Part shown: piece by piece, positions 16,685 through 25,485 of the stretch
Layout: each line of letters starts with the position of its first letter
Position numbering within the stretch: position 1 is the stretch's first letter
NCBI GenBank assembly: GCA_964551035.1
Contig: CAZKBK010000003.1
Span: 124,001 to 188,000 of the forward strand
Length of the DNA stretch: 64,000 nt
Source: Chryseosolibacter sp964551035
GTDB lineage: Bacteria; Bacteroidota; Bacteroidia; Cytophagales; Cyclobacteriaceae
Reading direction: 5' to 3'
Made by a program: the position numbers and the translations under genes
The notes under the pieces: generated by a model
What the model was told of the DNA's origin: nothing
The model's database searches: none
Seen by the model: the letters and a program-made list of their open reading frames with translations, nothing else

Positions 16685-18739
16685 ATGGCTGATAGCAAGA
16701 AAGACAACAACAAACCCCTGTTGCCCAACAAGCCACCGCGCGGCAATTACCAGATCTGGGTCATCCTGGCCACCATTGCGGTGATCCTCGGGGTCATGTA
16801 TATAAACGGCACGGGTGATCTGAAGGAAATCAACCAGGCCACCTTCGAACAGATGGTCAGGAGCGGCGATGTGCGCGAAGTGGTGCTGATCAAGAATGAA
16901 GAAATCATTGAGATCACGCTGACGTCGGACGCCGCCCAGAACCCGAAATATCAAAAGGATATACCCGAGAGCACGTTTGGTTCAAACGCTGCCGGACCGC
17001 ATTACCGCATGCCGGTGACTTCGATCGATCGTTTTGATGTGAAGTTCGGCGAGTTGATGGAAGAAATCCCTGACGACAAAGAACCCAAATACACCACAAC
17101 GCGCCGCGAAAATTATTTCAACGTCTTCCTTCAATGGGGTGTTCTGTTCCTGCTCCTTTTTGGTTTTTGGATGCTGATGCGCCGCATGACCGGCGGCGGC
17201 GGCCCGGGAGGTCAGATCTTCAATATTGGAAAATCCAAGGCCGCCTTGTTCGACGCTGAAAACAAAGTCAAAATAACTTTTGAGGATGTCGCCGGTTTGG
17301 ACGAAGCCAAAGAAGAAGTAAAGGAAATCGTTGAATTCCTGAAGAATCCGGGCAAATTCACGAAGCTCGGCGGGAAGATACCGAAAGGCGCGCTGCTCGT
17401 CGGCCCTCCCGGTACAGGTAAAACCCTGCTGGCGAAGGCCGTAGCAGGAGAAGCTGCCGTACCATTCTTCTCCCTCTCCGGCTCCGACTTTGTCGAAATG
17501 TTCGTCGGGGTGGGCGCTGCCCGCGTTCGCGATCTTTTCAAACAGGCAAAGGAGAAGGCGCCGTGTATTGTGTTCATCGACGAAATAGACGCCATCGGCC
17601 GTTCACGGGGACGGGGGCAGCTGCCCGGCGCCAACGATGAACGGGAGAACACGCTAAACTCGCTGTTGGTTGAAATGGACGGTTTCGCCACCGATTCGGG
17701 GGTAATCATTCTCGCCGCTACCAACCGGCCCGACGTCCTGGATACAGCGCTGCTCAGACCCGGACGTTTCGACCGCCAGATCAGCATTGACAAACCCGAC
17801 ATCGTCGGGCGGGAGGCGATTTTCAAAACCCACTTGCGCCCGATCAAACTCGATCCATCGGTTGATCCCAAAAAACTCGCGGCGCAGACGCCCGGTTTTG
17901 CAGGCGCTGAAATCGCCAACGTATGTAACGAAGCGGCGCTGATCGCCGCGCGACGCGACAAGAAAGCCGTCGACATGCAGGACTTTCAGGATGCCATCGA
18001 CAGGGTGATTGGTGGCCTCGAAAAGAAAAGCAAGATCATCTCTCCGGAAGAGAAGAAGATCGTCGCGTTTCATGAAGCGGGCCACGCCGTTGCCGGCTGG
18101 TTCCTTGAACATGCCGATCCGCTCGTAAAAGTCAGCATCGTGCCACGGGGAGTCGCGGCCCTGGGTTACGCGCAATACCTTCCCAAGGAGCAGTTCCTTT
18201 ATCAGACCGAGCAAATGATCGACGAGATGTGTATGGCATTCGGTGGACGCGCGGCAGAAGAGATCGTCTTTGGCAAGATCTCTACCGGCGCACTCAGCGA
18301 CCTGGAGCGAATTACCAAAATGGCCTACGGGATGGTTACTATCTATGGCATGAACAAAGAGATCGGTAACATTTCGTATTACGATTCGAAGCAGTCCGAC
18401 TATGCATTCCAGAAGCCGTACTCGGACGCCACGGCGCAAAAGATCGATCAGGAAGTTAAGGGCATCGTCGAAAGTGCCTACCAGCGTACCATTGCGCTGC
18501 TTACAAAACACCGCACGCATCTTGACGTGATCGCAAAGGAGTTGCTCGAAAAAGAGATCCTCTTCCAGGCCGACCTGGAAAGGTTGATCGGAAAGCGGCC
18601 GTTTGATAAGCCTACCACTTACCAGCAGTACACCAACGGCCAGGGCAAATATGAAAAGAAACAACATGAAGCTGAACAGCCCGGCGTCGACACGCCGCCT
18701 ACCCTCGAAGGAGAGCCTCCGGAGAAAGTAGGCCGATAG
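16685..18739 (+). CDS. ftsH: ATP-dependent zinc metalloprotease FtsH
   Basis: A 684-residue membrane-bound AAA+ protease that unfolds and degrades membrane and regulatory proteins. Two membrane helices (about 22-40 and 148-165) flank a periplasmic segment. The AAA module has Walker A GPPGTGKT at 240-247, Walker B FIDE at 297-300, and the arginine-finger region RPGRFDR at about 358-364. The M41 peptidase zinc site is HEAGH at 463-467, with the third ligand expected in the LSDLERITKMAYGM helix. The tail (from about 650) is charged and low in complexity. A strong terminator follows at 18771-18801, so rsfS-ftsH can be one transcript. Confidence 0.98.
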   Translation: MADSKKDNNKPLLPNKPPRGNYQIWVILATIAVILGVMYINGTGDLKEINQATFEQMVRSGDVREVVLIKNEEIIEITLTSDAAQNPKYQKDIPESTFGSNAAGPHYRMPVTSIDRFDVKFGELMEEIPDDKEPKYTTTRRENYFNVFLQWGVLFLLLFGFWMLMRRMTGGGGPGGQIFNIGKSKAALFDAENKVKITFEDVAGLDEAKEEVKEIVEFLKNPGKFTKLGGKIPKGALLVGPPGTGKTLLAKAVAGEAAVPFFSLSGSDFVEMFVGVGAARVRDLFKQAKEKAPCIVFIDEIDAIGRSRGRGQLPGANDERENTLNSLLVEMDGFATDSGVIILAATNRPDVLDTALLRPGRFDRQISIDKPDIVGREAIFKTHLRPIKLDPSVDPKKLAAQTPGFAGAEIANVCNEAALIAARRDKKAVDMQDFQDAIDRVIGGLEKKSKIISPEEKKIVAFHEAGHAVAGWFLEHADPLVKVSIVPRGVAALGYAQYLPKEQFLYQTEQMIDEMCMAFGGRAAEEIVFGKISTGALSDLERITKMAYGMVTIYGMNKEIGNISYYDSKQSDYAFQKPYSDATAQKIDQEVKGIVESAYQRTIALLTKHRTHLDVIAKELLEKEILFQADLERLIGKRPFDKPTTYQQYTNGQGKYEKKQHEAEQPGVDTPPTLEGEPPEKVGR

Positions 18740-18770
18740 TTCAACTAATGATTTATAATCTTATTTTTGA

Positions 18771-18801
18771 AGCTCAGGTGTAATGCGCCTGAGCTTTTTT
18801 C
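18771..18801 (+). terminator. Terminator after ftsH
   Basis: An 8-bp stem AGCTCAGG/CCTGAGCT (18771-18778, 18788-18795) is followed by a run of six T. It lies between ftsH and lpxH. The ATG at 18783 falls in its loop, so that ATG is not the lpxH start. A TATTTTTG -7-like sequence (18762-18769) touches it on the left. Confidence 0.85.
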
Positions 18802-18845
18802 GTTCTCCGGCCCTTCCCGGTGAAAAGAATACGCGACCTGACGCT

Positions 18846-19625
18846 ATGCCCGAAAAGATATCACAACTGAGAAACAAGAAGATATTCTTCGCGTCGGATT
18901 TTCATTTGGGCGTTCCATCACAGGAAGCCAGCAGACTCAGGGAGAAAAACATCGTGGCCTGGCTCGACACCATCCGTGATGAAGCGCATTCGATCTATTT
19001 GCTGGGCGACATCTTCGACTTTTGGTTTGAATACAAGTACACGGTTCCCCGTGGACATATCCGGCTACTGGGAAAACTCGCCGAACTTCGGGACGCCGGC
19101 ATTCCCGTTTTCTTTTTTACCGGCAACCACGACATGTGGATGTTTGACTATTTTCCGGCTGAACTCGGCATCCCCGTCTATCGCGCGCCCAGGGTCCTGG
19201 AAGTAGGAGATCAAAAATTGCTGATCGGTCATGGCGACGGACTGGGGCCTGGCGATCACACCTACAAGGTGATCAAGCGATTCTTCAACAGCCGCCTTTG
19301 TCAGTGGCTGTTTGCCAGGATACATCCCAACCTTGGCATCGCCATCGCAAACCGATGGTCAAGAAACAGCAGAATCTCAAATATGAAACGCGAGGAGCAA
19401 TTCCTGGGAGAAGAGAAAGAATTCCTTTTGATCTATTGCCGGGAAGTCGAAAAAGTGACGCATCACGACTTCTATATTTTCGGGCACCGGCATCTTCCGC
19501 TCGACCTCGACGTCAACGGAACAAGCCGTTATATCAACCTCGGCGAATGGGTAAACTTTAATACCTACGCGGTCTATGACGGCAAAAAGGTTGAACTAAA
19601 AACCTTTACCAACACCATTCAATGA
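18846..19625 (+). CDS. lpxH: UDP-2,3-diacylglucosamine diphosphatase
   Basis: A 259-residue calcineurin-like phosphoesterase that cleaves UDP-2,3-diacylglucosamine to lipid X in lipid A synthesis at the inner face of the cytoplasmic membrane. The metal-binding motifs are all present: ASDFHLG, GDIFDFWFEY, GNHDMW, IGHGDGLG and FGHRHLPLD. The start at 18846 (MPEKISQLRNKK) is chosen because the upstream ATG at 18783 lies in the ftsH terminator loop, and because family members begin shortly before the SDFHLG motif. Its last codons overlap the next gene by 4 bp (ATGA), so the two are translationally coupled. LpxH-type rather than LpxG/LpxI is judged from these motifs. Confidence 0.93.
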   Translation: MPEKISQLRNKKIFFASDFHLGVPSQEASRLREKNIVAWLDTIRDEAHSIYLLGDIFDFWFEYKYTVPRGHIRLLGKLAELRDAGIPVFFFTGNHDMWMFDYFPAELGIPVYRAPRVLEVGDQKLLIGHGDGLGPGDHTYKVIKRFFNSRLCQWLFARIHPNLGIAIANRWSRNSRISNMKREEQFLGEEKEFLLIYCREVEKVTHHDFYIFGHRHLPLDLDVNGTSRYINLGEWVNFNTYAVYDGKKVELKTFTNTIQ

Positions 19626-20416
19626 AGGGGATCGTTTCATGGCTGATCCTCGTGGTGGTCCCCGGATGGCTCCAGGGTCAGGCCGTCATCAAAACAATCG
19701 ACCTCGACGACGAGATCATCATGGCTACCGTGGATCGCCCCGGCGATTTCTACCTGATCACCCGCGACGGGCGCATTCAAAAATTCGATAAAGATGGAAG
19801 TCTCGTCGCTGTCCGTGAAGGGGAAAGCGCGCCAACGGTTTTCGAGCCCCGCGATGGCGCCCGCTTGTTCGCCTACTACCGGGATGCACAGCGATGCGAC
19901 TACTTCAATCCGTCGCTGGAGGTCGTAGCCTCCCATCCGGTCGACCCCGCCTTCGCCATCACACCCTGGTTGGTGTGCACCTCCGGAGACCACAACCTTT
20001 GGTTGCTGGACAGGGCCGACAACGGTCTCAGGAAACTCAATGCGACGCACACCGAGGTTGAAGTCGACGTGGTGATCGACTCGGCGCTCATTGGCGACGC
20101 CTCCCGGATTACCATGCTCCGCGACTATCAGGGCTTTGTTTTCGCCCTTGATCCCGGCAAGGGAATTTTCGTTTTCAACCGGTTTGGAAAATACCTGAGA
20201 ACCATCGGCGCTCCGGGAATACAGAATTTCAATTTTCTGGGCCAGGACCTCTACTACCTCCAGGACGGGCGAATCCGGATGTTCGACCTTTTCACCGCCG
20301 AAGGCCGCGAACTCCCCTCCACCCCGATCGATGGCATCGACGTGATCCTCACCGACAAGCGGATGCTCATCGTTCACCGGGAATCGGTAGAAATTCGCCC
20401 CTTCAGCCCACACTGA
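19622..20416 (+). CDS. Secreted protein of unknown function, propeller-like
   Basis: A 264-residue protein with signal peptide (MKGIVSWLILVVVPGWLQGQ, cleavage near 20). The mature part has repeated strands with aromatic/aspartate turns, such as DFYLITRDGRIQKFDKDGS, NLWLLDRADNGLRKLN, FVFALDPGKGIFVFNRFGKYL and DLYYLQDGRIRMFDL, suggestive of a small beta-propeller. There is no catalytic motif and no lipobox. It begins on the lpxH stop codon, so it is co-expressed with lpxH; a role in the envelope is plausible. The family is not recognised by name. Confidence 0.7.
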   Translation: MKGIVSWLILVVVPGWLQGQAVIKTIDLDDEIIMATVDRPGDFYLITRDGRIQKFDKDGSLVAVREGESAPTVFEPRDGARLFAYYRDAQRCDYFNPSLEVVASHPVDPAFAITPWLVCTSGDHNLWLLDRADNGLRKLNATHTEVEVDVVIDSALIGDASRITMLRDYQGFVFALDPGKGIFVFNRFGKYLRTIGAPGIQNFNFLGQDLYYLQDGRIRMFDLFTAEGRELPSTPIDGIDVILTDKRMLIVHRESVEIRPFSPH

Positions 20417-20431
20417 TACTTCGCGGGAAAT

Positions 20432-20449
20432 ATGTTCATTTTTGAACAT
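20432..20449. promoter_or_regulatory. 18-bp palindrome, possible enhancer site
   Basis: ATGTTCATTTTTGAACAT consists of 7-bp arms around TTTT. It lies about 75 bp upstream of a sigma-54-like promoter and 110 bp upstream of an NtrC-family activator gene, the right distance for an upstream activator site. It has no U-run and is 15 bp past the preceding stop codon, so a weak terminator is the alternative. Confidence 0.35.
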
Positions 20450-20511
20450 CTTTGTACAGCACAGGACACCACTGTCCGCCGAATCGTGGTTTGCAGCCAC
20501 GGCAAGCGGTT

Positions 20512-20525
20512 GGCATAGTATTTCC
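20512..20525 (+). promoter_or_regulatory. Sigma-54-like -24/-12 element
   Basis: TTGGCAT-AGTAT-TTCC resembles the consensus TGGCAC-N5-TTGC. The -24 GG is at 20512-20513; the -12 GC is replaced by CC at 20524-20525, a real defect. It lies 36 bp before the GTG start of the sigma-54-dependent activator gene. Confidence 0.3.
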
Positions 20526-20560
20526 TTAGGACGTTCATTCACCTAAACTTAGCATAAGAC

Positions 20561-21931
20561 GTGATTCAGGAAGGCGGAAAAATCCTCATGATCGACGATG
20601 ACGAAGATGTGTTGCTCGCGGCGAAGATGCTGCTGAAAAAGCAAAGCCATCACGTCATCATTGAGAAAAACCCCAATAAGATCCCATTCTTATTAAACAA
20701 CGATACCTACGACGTGATCCTCCTTGACATGAATTTCAGCAAGGACATCACGAGCGGCAAGGAAGGGTTCCACTGGCTGGGACAAATCCTGGAAAGGGAC
20801 CCGAATGCCGTGGTGATACTCATCACCGCCTTTGGCGACGTGGAAATGGCCGTGAAGGCGTTGAAGCAAGGCGCCACGGACTTTATCCTCAAACCGTGGC
20901 AGAACGAAAAGTTGGTCGCGACCATTTCCACGGCGATCCGGCTGAAGAAGTCGTATAACCAGGTCGACCGGCTGAGGAAAGCAAAGGAAATGCTTGAAGA
21001 GCAGATCAGCAGGCCCTTTGGCGAGATCATAGGCCAAAGCCCTGCCATCCACGACGTGTTTGCGCTGATCGATAAAGTCGCCAAAACCGATGCGAATGTC
21101 CTGATCCTCGGCGAGAATGGTACCGGCAAAGAACTGATCGCCCGCGCCATTCACCAGCGTTCCCTGAGAAAGGACAATAGTTTTGTTTCGGTGGATATGG
21201 GCGCGATAACGGAGACATTATTTGAAAGTGAATTGTTCGGACACAAGAAGGGTGCATTTACGGATGCCCGCGAAGACAGGCCCGGTCGTTTCGAGTTGGC
21301 ATCCGGCGGCACACTCTTCCTTGACGAAATCGGCAACTTGAGCCTCAGCCTGCAAAGCAAACTCCTAAGCGCGCTCCAATCACGGCAAGTCACGCGCGTT
21401 GGTGCAAACCAGGCGGTCTCCGTCGATATCCGGCTGATTTGCGCCACCAATATGCCGTTGGCAAAAATGGTTCAGGAAGGTACTTTCAGGCAAGATCTAT
21501 TGTACCGGATCAACACGGTAGAGATTCATGTGCCGCCCCTGGGCGACCGTGTCGAAGATATACCGTTACTGGCGGATCACTACCTCAACCACTATGCGAA
21601 GAAATATCACAAGGTGGTCGCGCGCATCGCGCCCGAGGCGATGGATAAGCTGAAACGCTACGCGTGGCCCGGAAACATCAGGGAACTCCAACACGCCATC
21701 GAACGCGCCGTGATCATGACCGATTCGGACACCCTGCAAGAGACGGACTTTCTCCTGAGCCGGTCATTGTCATCAACCTCGACCGCCAACACATTAAATC
21801 TCGACGAGGTAGAAAAGGCAGCAATCGCCAAGGCCTTGCAAATGCACAGCGGAAACATTTCGAAGGCCGCTGACGAGCTGGGTCTGACACGCGCCTCGCT
21901 CTACCGGAGAATGGAAAAATATGGACTTTAG
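20561..21931 (+). CDS. Sigma-54-dependent response regulator, NtrC/AtoC type
   Basis: A 456-residue transcription activator. A receiver domain (about 6-125) has phospho-Asp D56. An AAA+ domain follows (about 155-390) with Walker A GENGTGKE at 184-191, Walker B LFLDEI near 252-257, and the sigma-54-contacting loop as GAFTDA (231-236) rather than the textbook GAFTGA. A Fis-type HTH ends the protein (ISKAADELGLTRASLYRRM). Activators of this type hydrolyse ATP to open sigma-54 promoters. The start is GTG at 20561; the first ATG would cut into the receiver. The following sensor kinase overlaps it by 11 bp, so they are a cognate pair. The stimulus is unknown; in the Bacteroidota such pairs sometimes act in envelope stress. 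Confidence 0.93.
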   Translation: MIQEGGKILMIDDDEDVLLAAKMLLKKQSHHVIIEKNPNKIPFLLNNDTYDVILLDMNFSKDITSGKEGFHWLGQILERDPNAVVILITAFGDVEMAVKALKQGATDFILKPWQNEKLVATISTAIRLKKSYNQVDRLRKAKEMLEEQISRPFGEIIGQSPAIHDVFALIDKVAKTDANVLILGENGTGKELIARAIHQRSLRKDNSFVSVDMGAITETLFESELFGHKKGAFTDAREDRPGRFELASGGTLFLDEIGNLSLSLQSKLLSALQSRQVTRVGANQAVSVDIRLICATNMPLAKMVQEGTFRQDLLYRINTVEIHVPPLGDRVEDIPLLADHYLNHYAKKYHKVVARIAPEAMDKLKRYAWPGNIRELQHAIERAVIMTDSDTLQETDFLLSRSLSSTSTANTLNLDEVEKAAIAKALQMHSGNISKAADELGLTRASLYRRMEKYGL

Positions 21932-23270
21932 GTGGCGATCGCCCGTCATGCCACGGGTCGCAATTTTGTCAGCAACGATATTTCTTTGCTGCTTCTTTGC
22001 TTTCTCCCGTGGCGACTGGTTTTTTTCCTTGCTTTTCCTCGGCGTAAGCGTCTACCAGGTAAAGCTGTTGATCGAATACCTCGACCGATCTCACGAAAAC
22101 ATCGCCAACTTCCTCGACTCGATTCAATTCGACGATCTCTCGTACTCGTTCAAGACAGAAAGCGACGATCCGGTTGTTCAACGGCTGCATCGTGAACTCA
22201 ACGAGGCCATGATGAAACTCCGGAATTCCCGGCGCGAACGGGATTCCGAATTCCTCTTCTTCAAGAACATTGTCATGCATGTGGGGATTGGCTTGATCAT
22301 ATTCCGTGAAGACGGCAGGATCGAGATATTCAATAGCGCCGCGCGTCGCCTGATGAAGGTCAATCGGGCCAACAACATCCACGACCTCCGCGAAGTGAGC
22401 GAAACCCTCGTCAATGTTTTTATGAAACTGAAGACCGGCGGTCGTGAACTTCTCCGCCTAAAGATCGGCGATGACCTTTTCCAGCTTTCCATTTATGCCA
22501 TCGAGCTTACCCTCCGCGGCGAGAACGTAAAACTCATCTCGATTCAAAACATCCAAAGCGAACTGGAGGAAAAGGAAATGGAAGCGTGGCAAAACCTTGT
22601 TCGCGTACTCACGCATGAGATCATGAATTCGGTGACGCCGATTTCTTCGCTGGCCGGAATCCTTGAAGAGGAACTCAAGCATCACATGAAGATCTCAGAT
22701 AAGGCAGAATTCACGGAAGATCAACTGAGTGACATTCACCTTTCGCTGCAAACCATCAGCAAACGCAGTGAAGGCCTGATCCAGTTCGTACGCGAATTCA
22801 GAAGCCTCACCAGCATTCCCAAGCCGCGGCCCGTACAAATCCACGTGAAAAAGCTTTTGGATGAACTGTCCATGCTGCACAAAAAGGACCTCATGGAAAG
22901 GAACATCCAACTCGATGTATCGATCTATCCCGACGACCTTACCGTCACCGGTGATAAGAACATGATTGAACAGGTCCTTATCAACCTGTTGCGAAATGCC
23001 ATGCAGGCCTTTGAGGAGGAGCAGGATAAGAAAATAATCCTGAAGGCGTCGCTGAATGAAAAATCCCGCCCCGTCATTTCTGTTCGCGACAACGGGACAG
23101 GAATCGACCCTGAAGCCCTCGAAAAGATTTTCATTCCATTCTTTACGACCAAGAAGACGGGATCGGGTATAGGGCTGAGCCTCTCGCGGCAGATCATGCG
23201 CCAACACCAGGGCACGCTCACCGTCAAGTCGACCGTTGGTCAGGGAACCGAGTTCTTTCTGCGGTTCTGA
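21921..23270 (+). CDS. Membrane sensor histidine kinase, NtrB/NtrY-like
   Basis: A 449-residue kinase for the NtrC-like regulator encoded just upstream. Two hydrophobic helices form a hairpin (about 11-28 and 32-51) with almost no periplasmic loop, so sensing is probably in the membrane or cytoplasm. A PAS-like domain follows (about 110-205). The HisKA motif is VLTHEIMNSVTP with H232, and the ATPase has the N-box NLLRNAMQAF, DNGTGI at 390-395 and GSGIGLSLS at 414-422. It starts inside the end of the regulator gene and ends 20 bp from a convergent lipoprotein gene. Confidence 0.92.
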   Translation: MDFRWRSPVMPRVAILSATIFLCCFFAFSRGDWFFSLLFLGVSVYQVKLLIEYLDRSHENIANFLDSIQFDDLSYSFKTESDDPVVQRLHRELNEAMMKLRNSRRERDSEFLFFKNIVMHVGIGLIIFREDGRIEIFNSAARRLMKVNRANNIHDLREVSETLVNVFMKLKTGGRELLRLKIGDDLFQLSIYAIELTLRGENVKLISIQNIQSELEEKEMEAWQNLVRVLTHEIMNSVTPISSLAGILEEELKHHMKISDKAEFTEDQLSDIHLSLQTISKRSEGLIQFVREFRSLTSIPKPRPVQIHVKKLLDELSMLHKKDLMERNIQLDVSIYPDDLTVTGDKNMIEQVLINLLRNAMQAFEEEQDKKIILKASLNEKSRPVISVRDNGTGIDPEALEKIFIPFFTTKKTGSGIGLSLSRQIMRQHQGTLTVKSTVGQGTEFFLRF

Positions 23271-23290
23271 GATCACCATCGACCCTGACA

Positions 23291-23695
23291 CTAGAATTCC
23301 AGCCAGGCCACGGTCTCACAAAAGTCAGTCGGCGTTACGTCATAGAGATCGGTAACCGAATAAGTGAGGTCCATTTCATTTCCATAAATGACACCAAAGC
23401 CTTCGATCTCATAGCCGTTTACCACCTGGTAGGGTATGGTGATCCGCTCTCCATTTAATGTAGCAAATACCCGCAGGCCGCTCCCATAAAAGTTGTATAT
23501 AATAATTTCATCGAGATAACTCCCTTTGGCGATGCTGATCGAGTACGATGTGAAACCATCCCAGGTTTCGCTGTATTCTTCCACTTCATATTGTCCCACA
23601 ACCCGATCGCGGCGATCAAACTCCGAATCATATTCGTAAAAGGTACAAGACGATACCAACGCGCCCAGTACAATGAGAATAAACAGCTTTTTCAT
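23291..23695 (-). CDS. Small lipoprotein of unknown function
   Basis: A 134-residue protein; MKKLFILIVLGALVSSC gives a lipobox with Cys 17. The remainder is a beta-rich domain (GQYEVEEYSETW, YSISIAKG, DEIIIYNFYGSGLRVFATLNG, ITIPYQVVNG) ending in WLEF, like small lipocalin- or immunoglobulin-like lipoproteins common in Bacteroidota. The frame is open upstream to 23746, but the signal peptide fixes the start at 23695. The shared element TTGTATTAC lies 23 bp upstream. Function is unknown. Confidence 0.7.
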   Translation of the reverse strand: MKKLFILIVLGALVSSCTFYEYDSEFDRRDRVVGQYEVEEYSETWDGFTSYSISIAKGSYLDEIIIYNFYGSGLRVFATLNGERITIPYQVVNGYEIEGFGVIYGNEMDLTYSVTDLYDVTPTDFCETVAWLEF

Positions 23696-23718
23696 GGCTT
23701 CTAGCGTTGTTTGTTCGA

Positions 23719-23727
23719 GTAATACAA
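23719..23727 (-). promoter_or_regulatory. TTGTATTAC element, copy 2
   Basis: This is the same nine bases, at the same 23-bp distance from the start codon, as upstream of the lipoprotein gene at 12638. The two upstream regions also share GAAnnTTGGnCT ending 5 bp before the element. Confidence 0.35.
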
Positions 23728-23760
23728 CTTTGAGGCCAAAATTCATCTACCGCGGGGCAT

Positions 23761-23791
23761 AAAAAAAACCTCCCCACATGGCAGGGAGGTT
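23761..23791 (-). terminator. Terminator of the dcw cluster
   Basis: An 8-bp stem AACCTCCC/GGGAGGTT (23767-23774, 23784-23791) is followed on the minus strand by eight T. It lies 134 bp beyond the ftsZ stop codon and ends the division/cell-wall transcript. Between it and ftsZ nothing is seen. Confidence 0.85.
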
Positions 23792-23924
23792 TAGCTTAAA
23801 AAATTTCAGGTACGTCCTACCTGGCTTTTTTAAATAAGCATTCCGGCACCGGCAAAAAATATTTACAACCAACAACCACTACGAATGGAGTAAATGAACC
23901 AGTCATGCCGGAAATGCTTAGCTC

Positions 23925-25460
23925 TTAGTCCACGTTGTCATGGAGAAATTTGTTATTGCCCAACAACGTGTTATCATCATTGAGATTGTACTTGGAAATA
24001 TAGGGTTCGGAGGAGTGCGGAACGTCCTGCATTTTCACGCCACGCCGCAGATACGCGGGCAGCGACCACTTTTCGTTGAACTCTTCCTTGGTCATTTCCT
24101 GTTTACGGCTTTGCAGTTGTTCCTTCCGCTCGCGCGCCTGCTGCTGAAGGCGTTCACGTGTCGTTCTCAACTCCATCATACCCTCCTCGTTAATGACCTG
24201 GTCGCCGTACTTTTCAGAAACGTCGTCAAAATCGTCTTCATGCCCTGGATGTCGGTCATCTTCATCCCCTGTATCGATCTTGTGGAAAGGCCCGGTGAAA
24301 ACAAATTCCCGTTCCGACGCCGCACCGTCCGGCTGTTCGCCGGGCGTATCCTTCTTCATAAGTTTCGGCTCCTTGTTTTCGTTAATGGAATTGTCAGCGT
24401 TCTGTGGAGTAAACAACCATCCTTGTGACCGGTCCAGTTCGTGCACTTTCTTGTCGTCCTTGGGGGGGTGTGCGTTCTGGTCGCTGGAAAATCCCGTAGC
24501 GATCACCGTCACGCGAATACGGTCTCCAAGTTCGGGATCCACCCCATGGCCGAAGATCATTTCGCCGTCTTCGCCTGCCTGTTCCTGAATGTACTCGGTG
24601 ATTTCGGTCAGTTCGTCCATCTGAAGTTCGGCCTCGACACCGGAGATGATCGAAAGTAATATTTTTTTCGCTCCCATAATGTCGCGGTTGTCGAGAAGGG
24701 GTGATGCGAGCGCGCCCTCCGCGGCCTTCTTGGCACGATTATCACCACGGGTTTCCGCGGAGCCCATGACGGCAGCGCCGGCATTGAGCATCACCGTGCG
24801 CACATCCTGGAAGTCGACATTGACGTAGCCCGCGAGGGTGATGATTTCGGCAATGCTCTTCGCGGCAGTCGTGAGCACATTGTCGGCTTGTGCAAAGGCC
24901 TGACCGATTGAAAGGTTTCCGAAAATCTCGCGAAGTTTGTCATTAAGGATAACGAGCACGGTGTCGCAATTCTGCCGCAAGCCTTCGATACCGTATTCCG
25001 CCTGCGACGTTTTCTTTTTGCCTTCAAAGGAGAAGGGCGCCGTGACAATGCCCACGGTAAGGATGTCCATGTCCTTGGCAATCTTGGCGATGATCGGCGC
25101 GGCACCGGTACCGGTTCCGCCACCCATTCCCGCGGTAATGAACACCATCTTTGTGCCGGTGAGCATTTCCCGGATCTGGTCCTTGCTTTCAAGGGCCGCG
25201 TTCTTTCCAACTTCCGGGTTGGCGCCACAACCCAACCCTTCGGTAAGGTTCGCGCCGATCTGCAGCTTATTGGGTACCGGGCTGGCGTTCATGGCCTGCG
25301 CATCGGTGTTACACACGACAAATTCAACATCCTTGATGCCCTGCTTGAACATGTGGTTCACCGCGTTGCTTCCTCCACCACCTACACCGATCACCTTAAT
25401 GATAGAGCGGTACAGGTTGTTTTTCGGAATCTCAAATTTGTAGGATCCTGTTTCAAACAT
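23925..25460 (-). CDS. ftsZ: Cell division protein FtsZ
   Basis: The 511-residue tubulin-like GTPase that forms the division ring at midcell. GVGGGGSNAV (26-34) and the tubulin signature GGGTGTG (113-119) are present, and the globular domain ends near 325. A long charged linker (about 330-460) follows, and the Bacteroidota-type tail peptide PAYLRR lies at about 468-473, with 38 further residues after it. The ATG at 25460 is chosen over an in-frame TTG at 25469. ftsA ends 25 bp upstream. The cluster terminator lies downstream. Confidence 0.98.
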   Translation of the reverse strand: MFETGSYKFEIPKNNLYRSIIKVIGVGGGGSNAVNHMFKQGIKDVEFVVCNTDAQAMNASPVPNKLQIGANLTEGLGCGANPEVGKNAALESKDQIREMLTGTKMVFITAGMGGGTGTGAAPIIAKIAKDMDILTVGIVTAPFSFEGKKKTSQAEYGIEGLRQNCDTVLVILNDKLREIFGNLSIGQAFAQADNVLTTAAKSIAEIITLAGYVNVDFQDVRTVMLNAGAAVMGSAETRGDNRAKKAAEGALASPLLDNRDIMGAKKILLSIISGVEAELQMDELTEITEYIQEQAGEDGEMIFGHGVDPELGDRIRVTVIATGFSSDQNAHPPKDDKKVHELDRSQGWLFTPQNADNSINENKEPKLMKKDTPGEQPDGAASEREFVFTGPFHKIDTGDEDDRHPGHEDDFDDVSEKYGDQVINEEGMMELRTTRERLQQQARERKEQLQSRKQEMTKEEFNEKWSLPAYLRRGVKMQDVPHSSEPYISKYNLNDDNTLLGNNKFLHDNVD

Positions 25461-25485
25461 ATGAATCAATTAGTGGTTGTACACA

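Noticed and set aside
18783..18845. Earlier start for lpxH at 18783
   Set aside because: This ATG is in the loop of the ftsH terminator.
25461..25469. TTG start for ftsZ three codons upstream
   Set aside because: The ATG at 25460 gives the usual Bacteroidota N-terminus.
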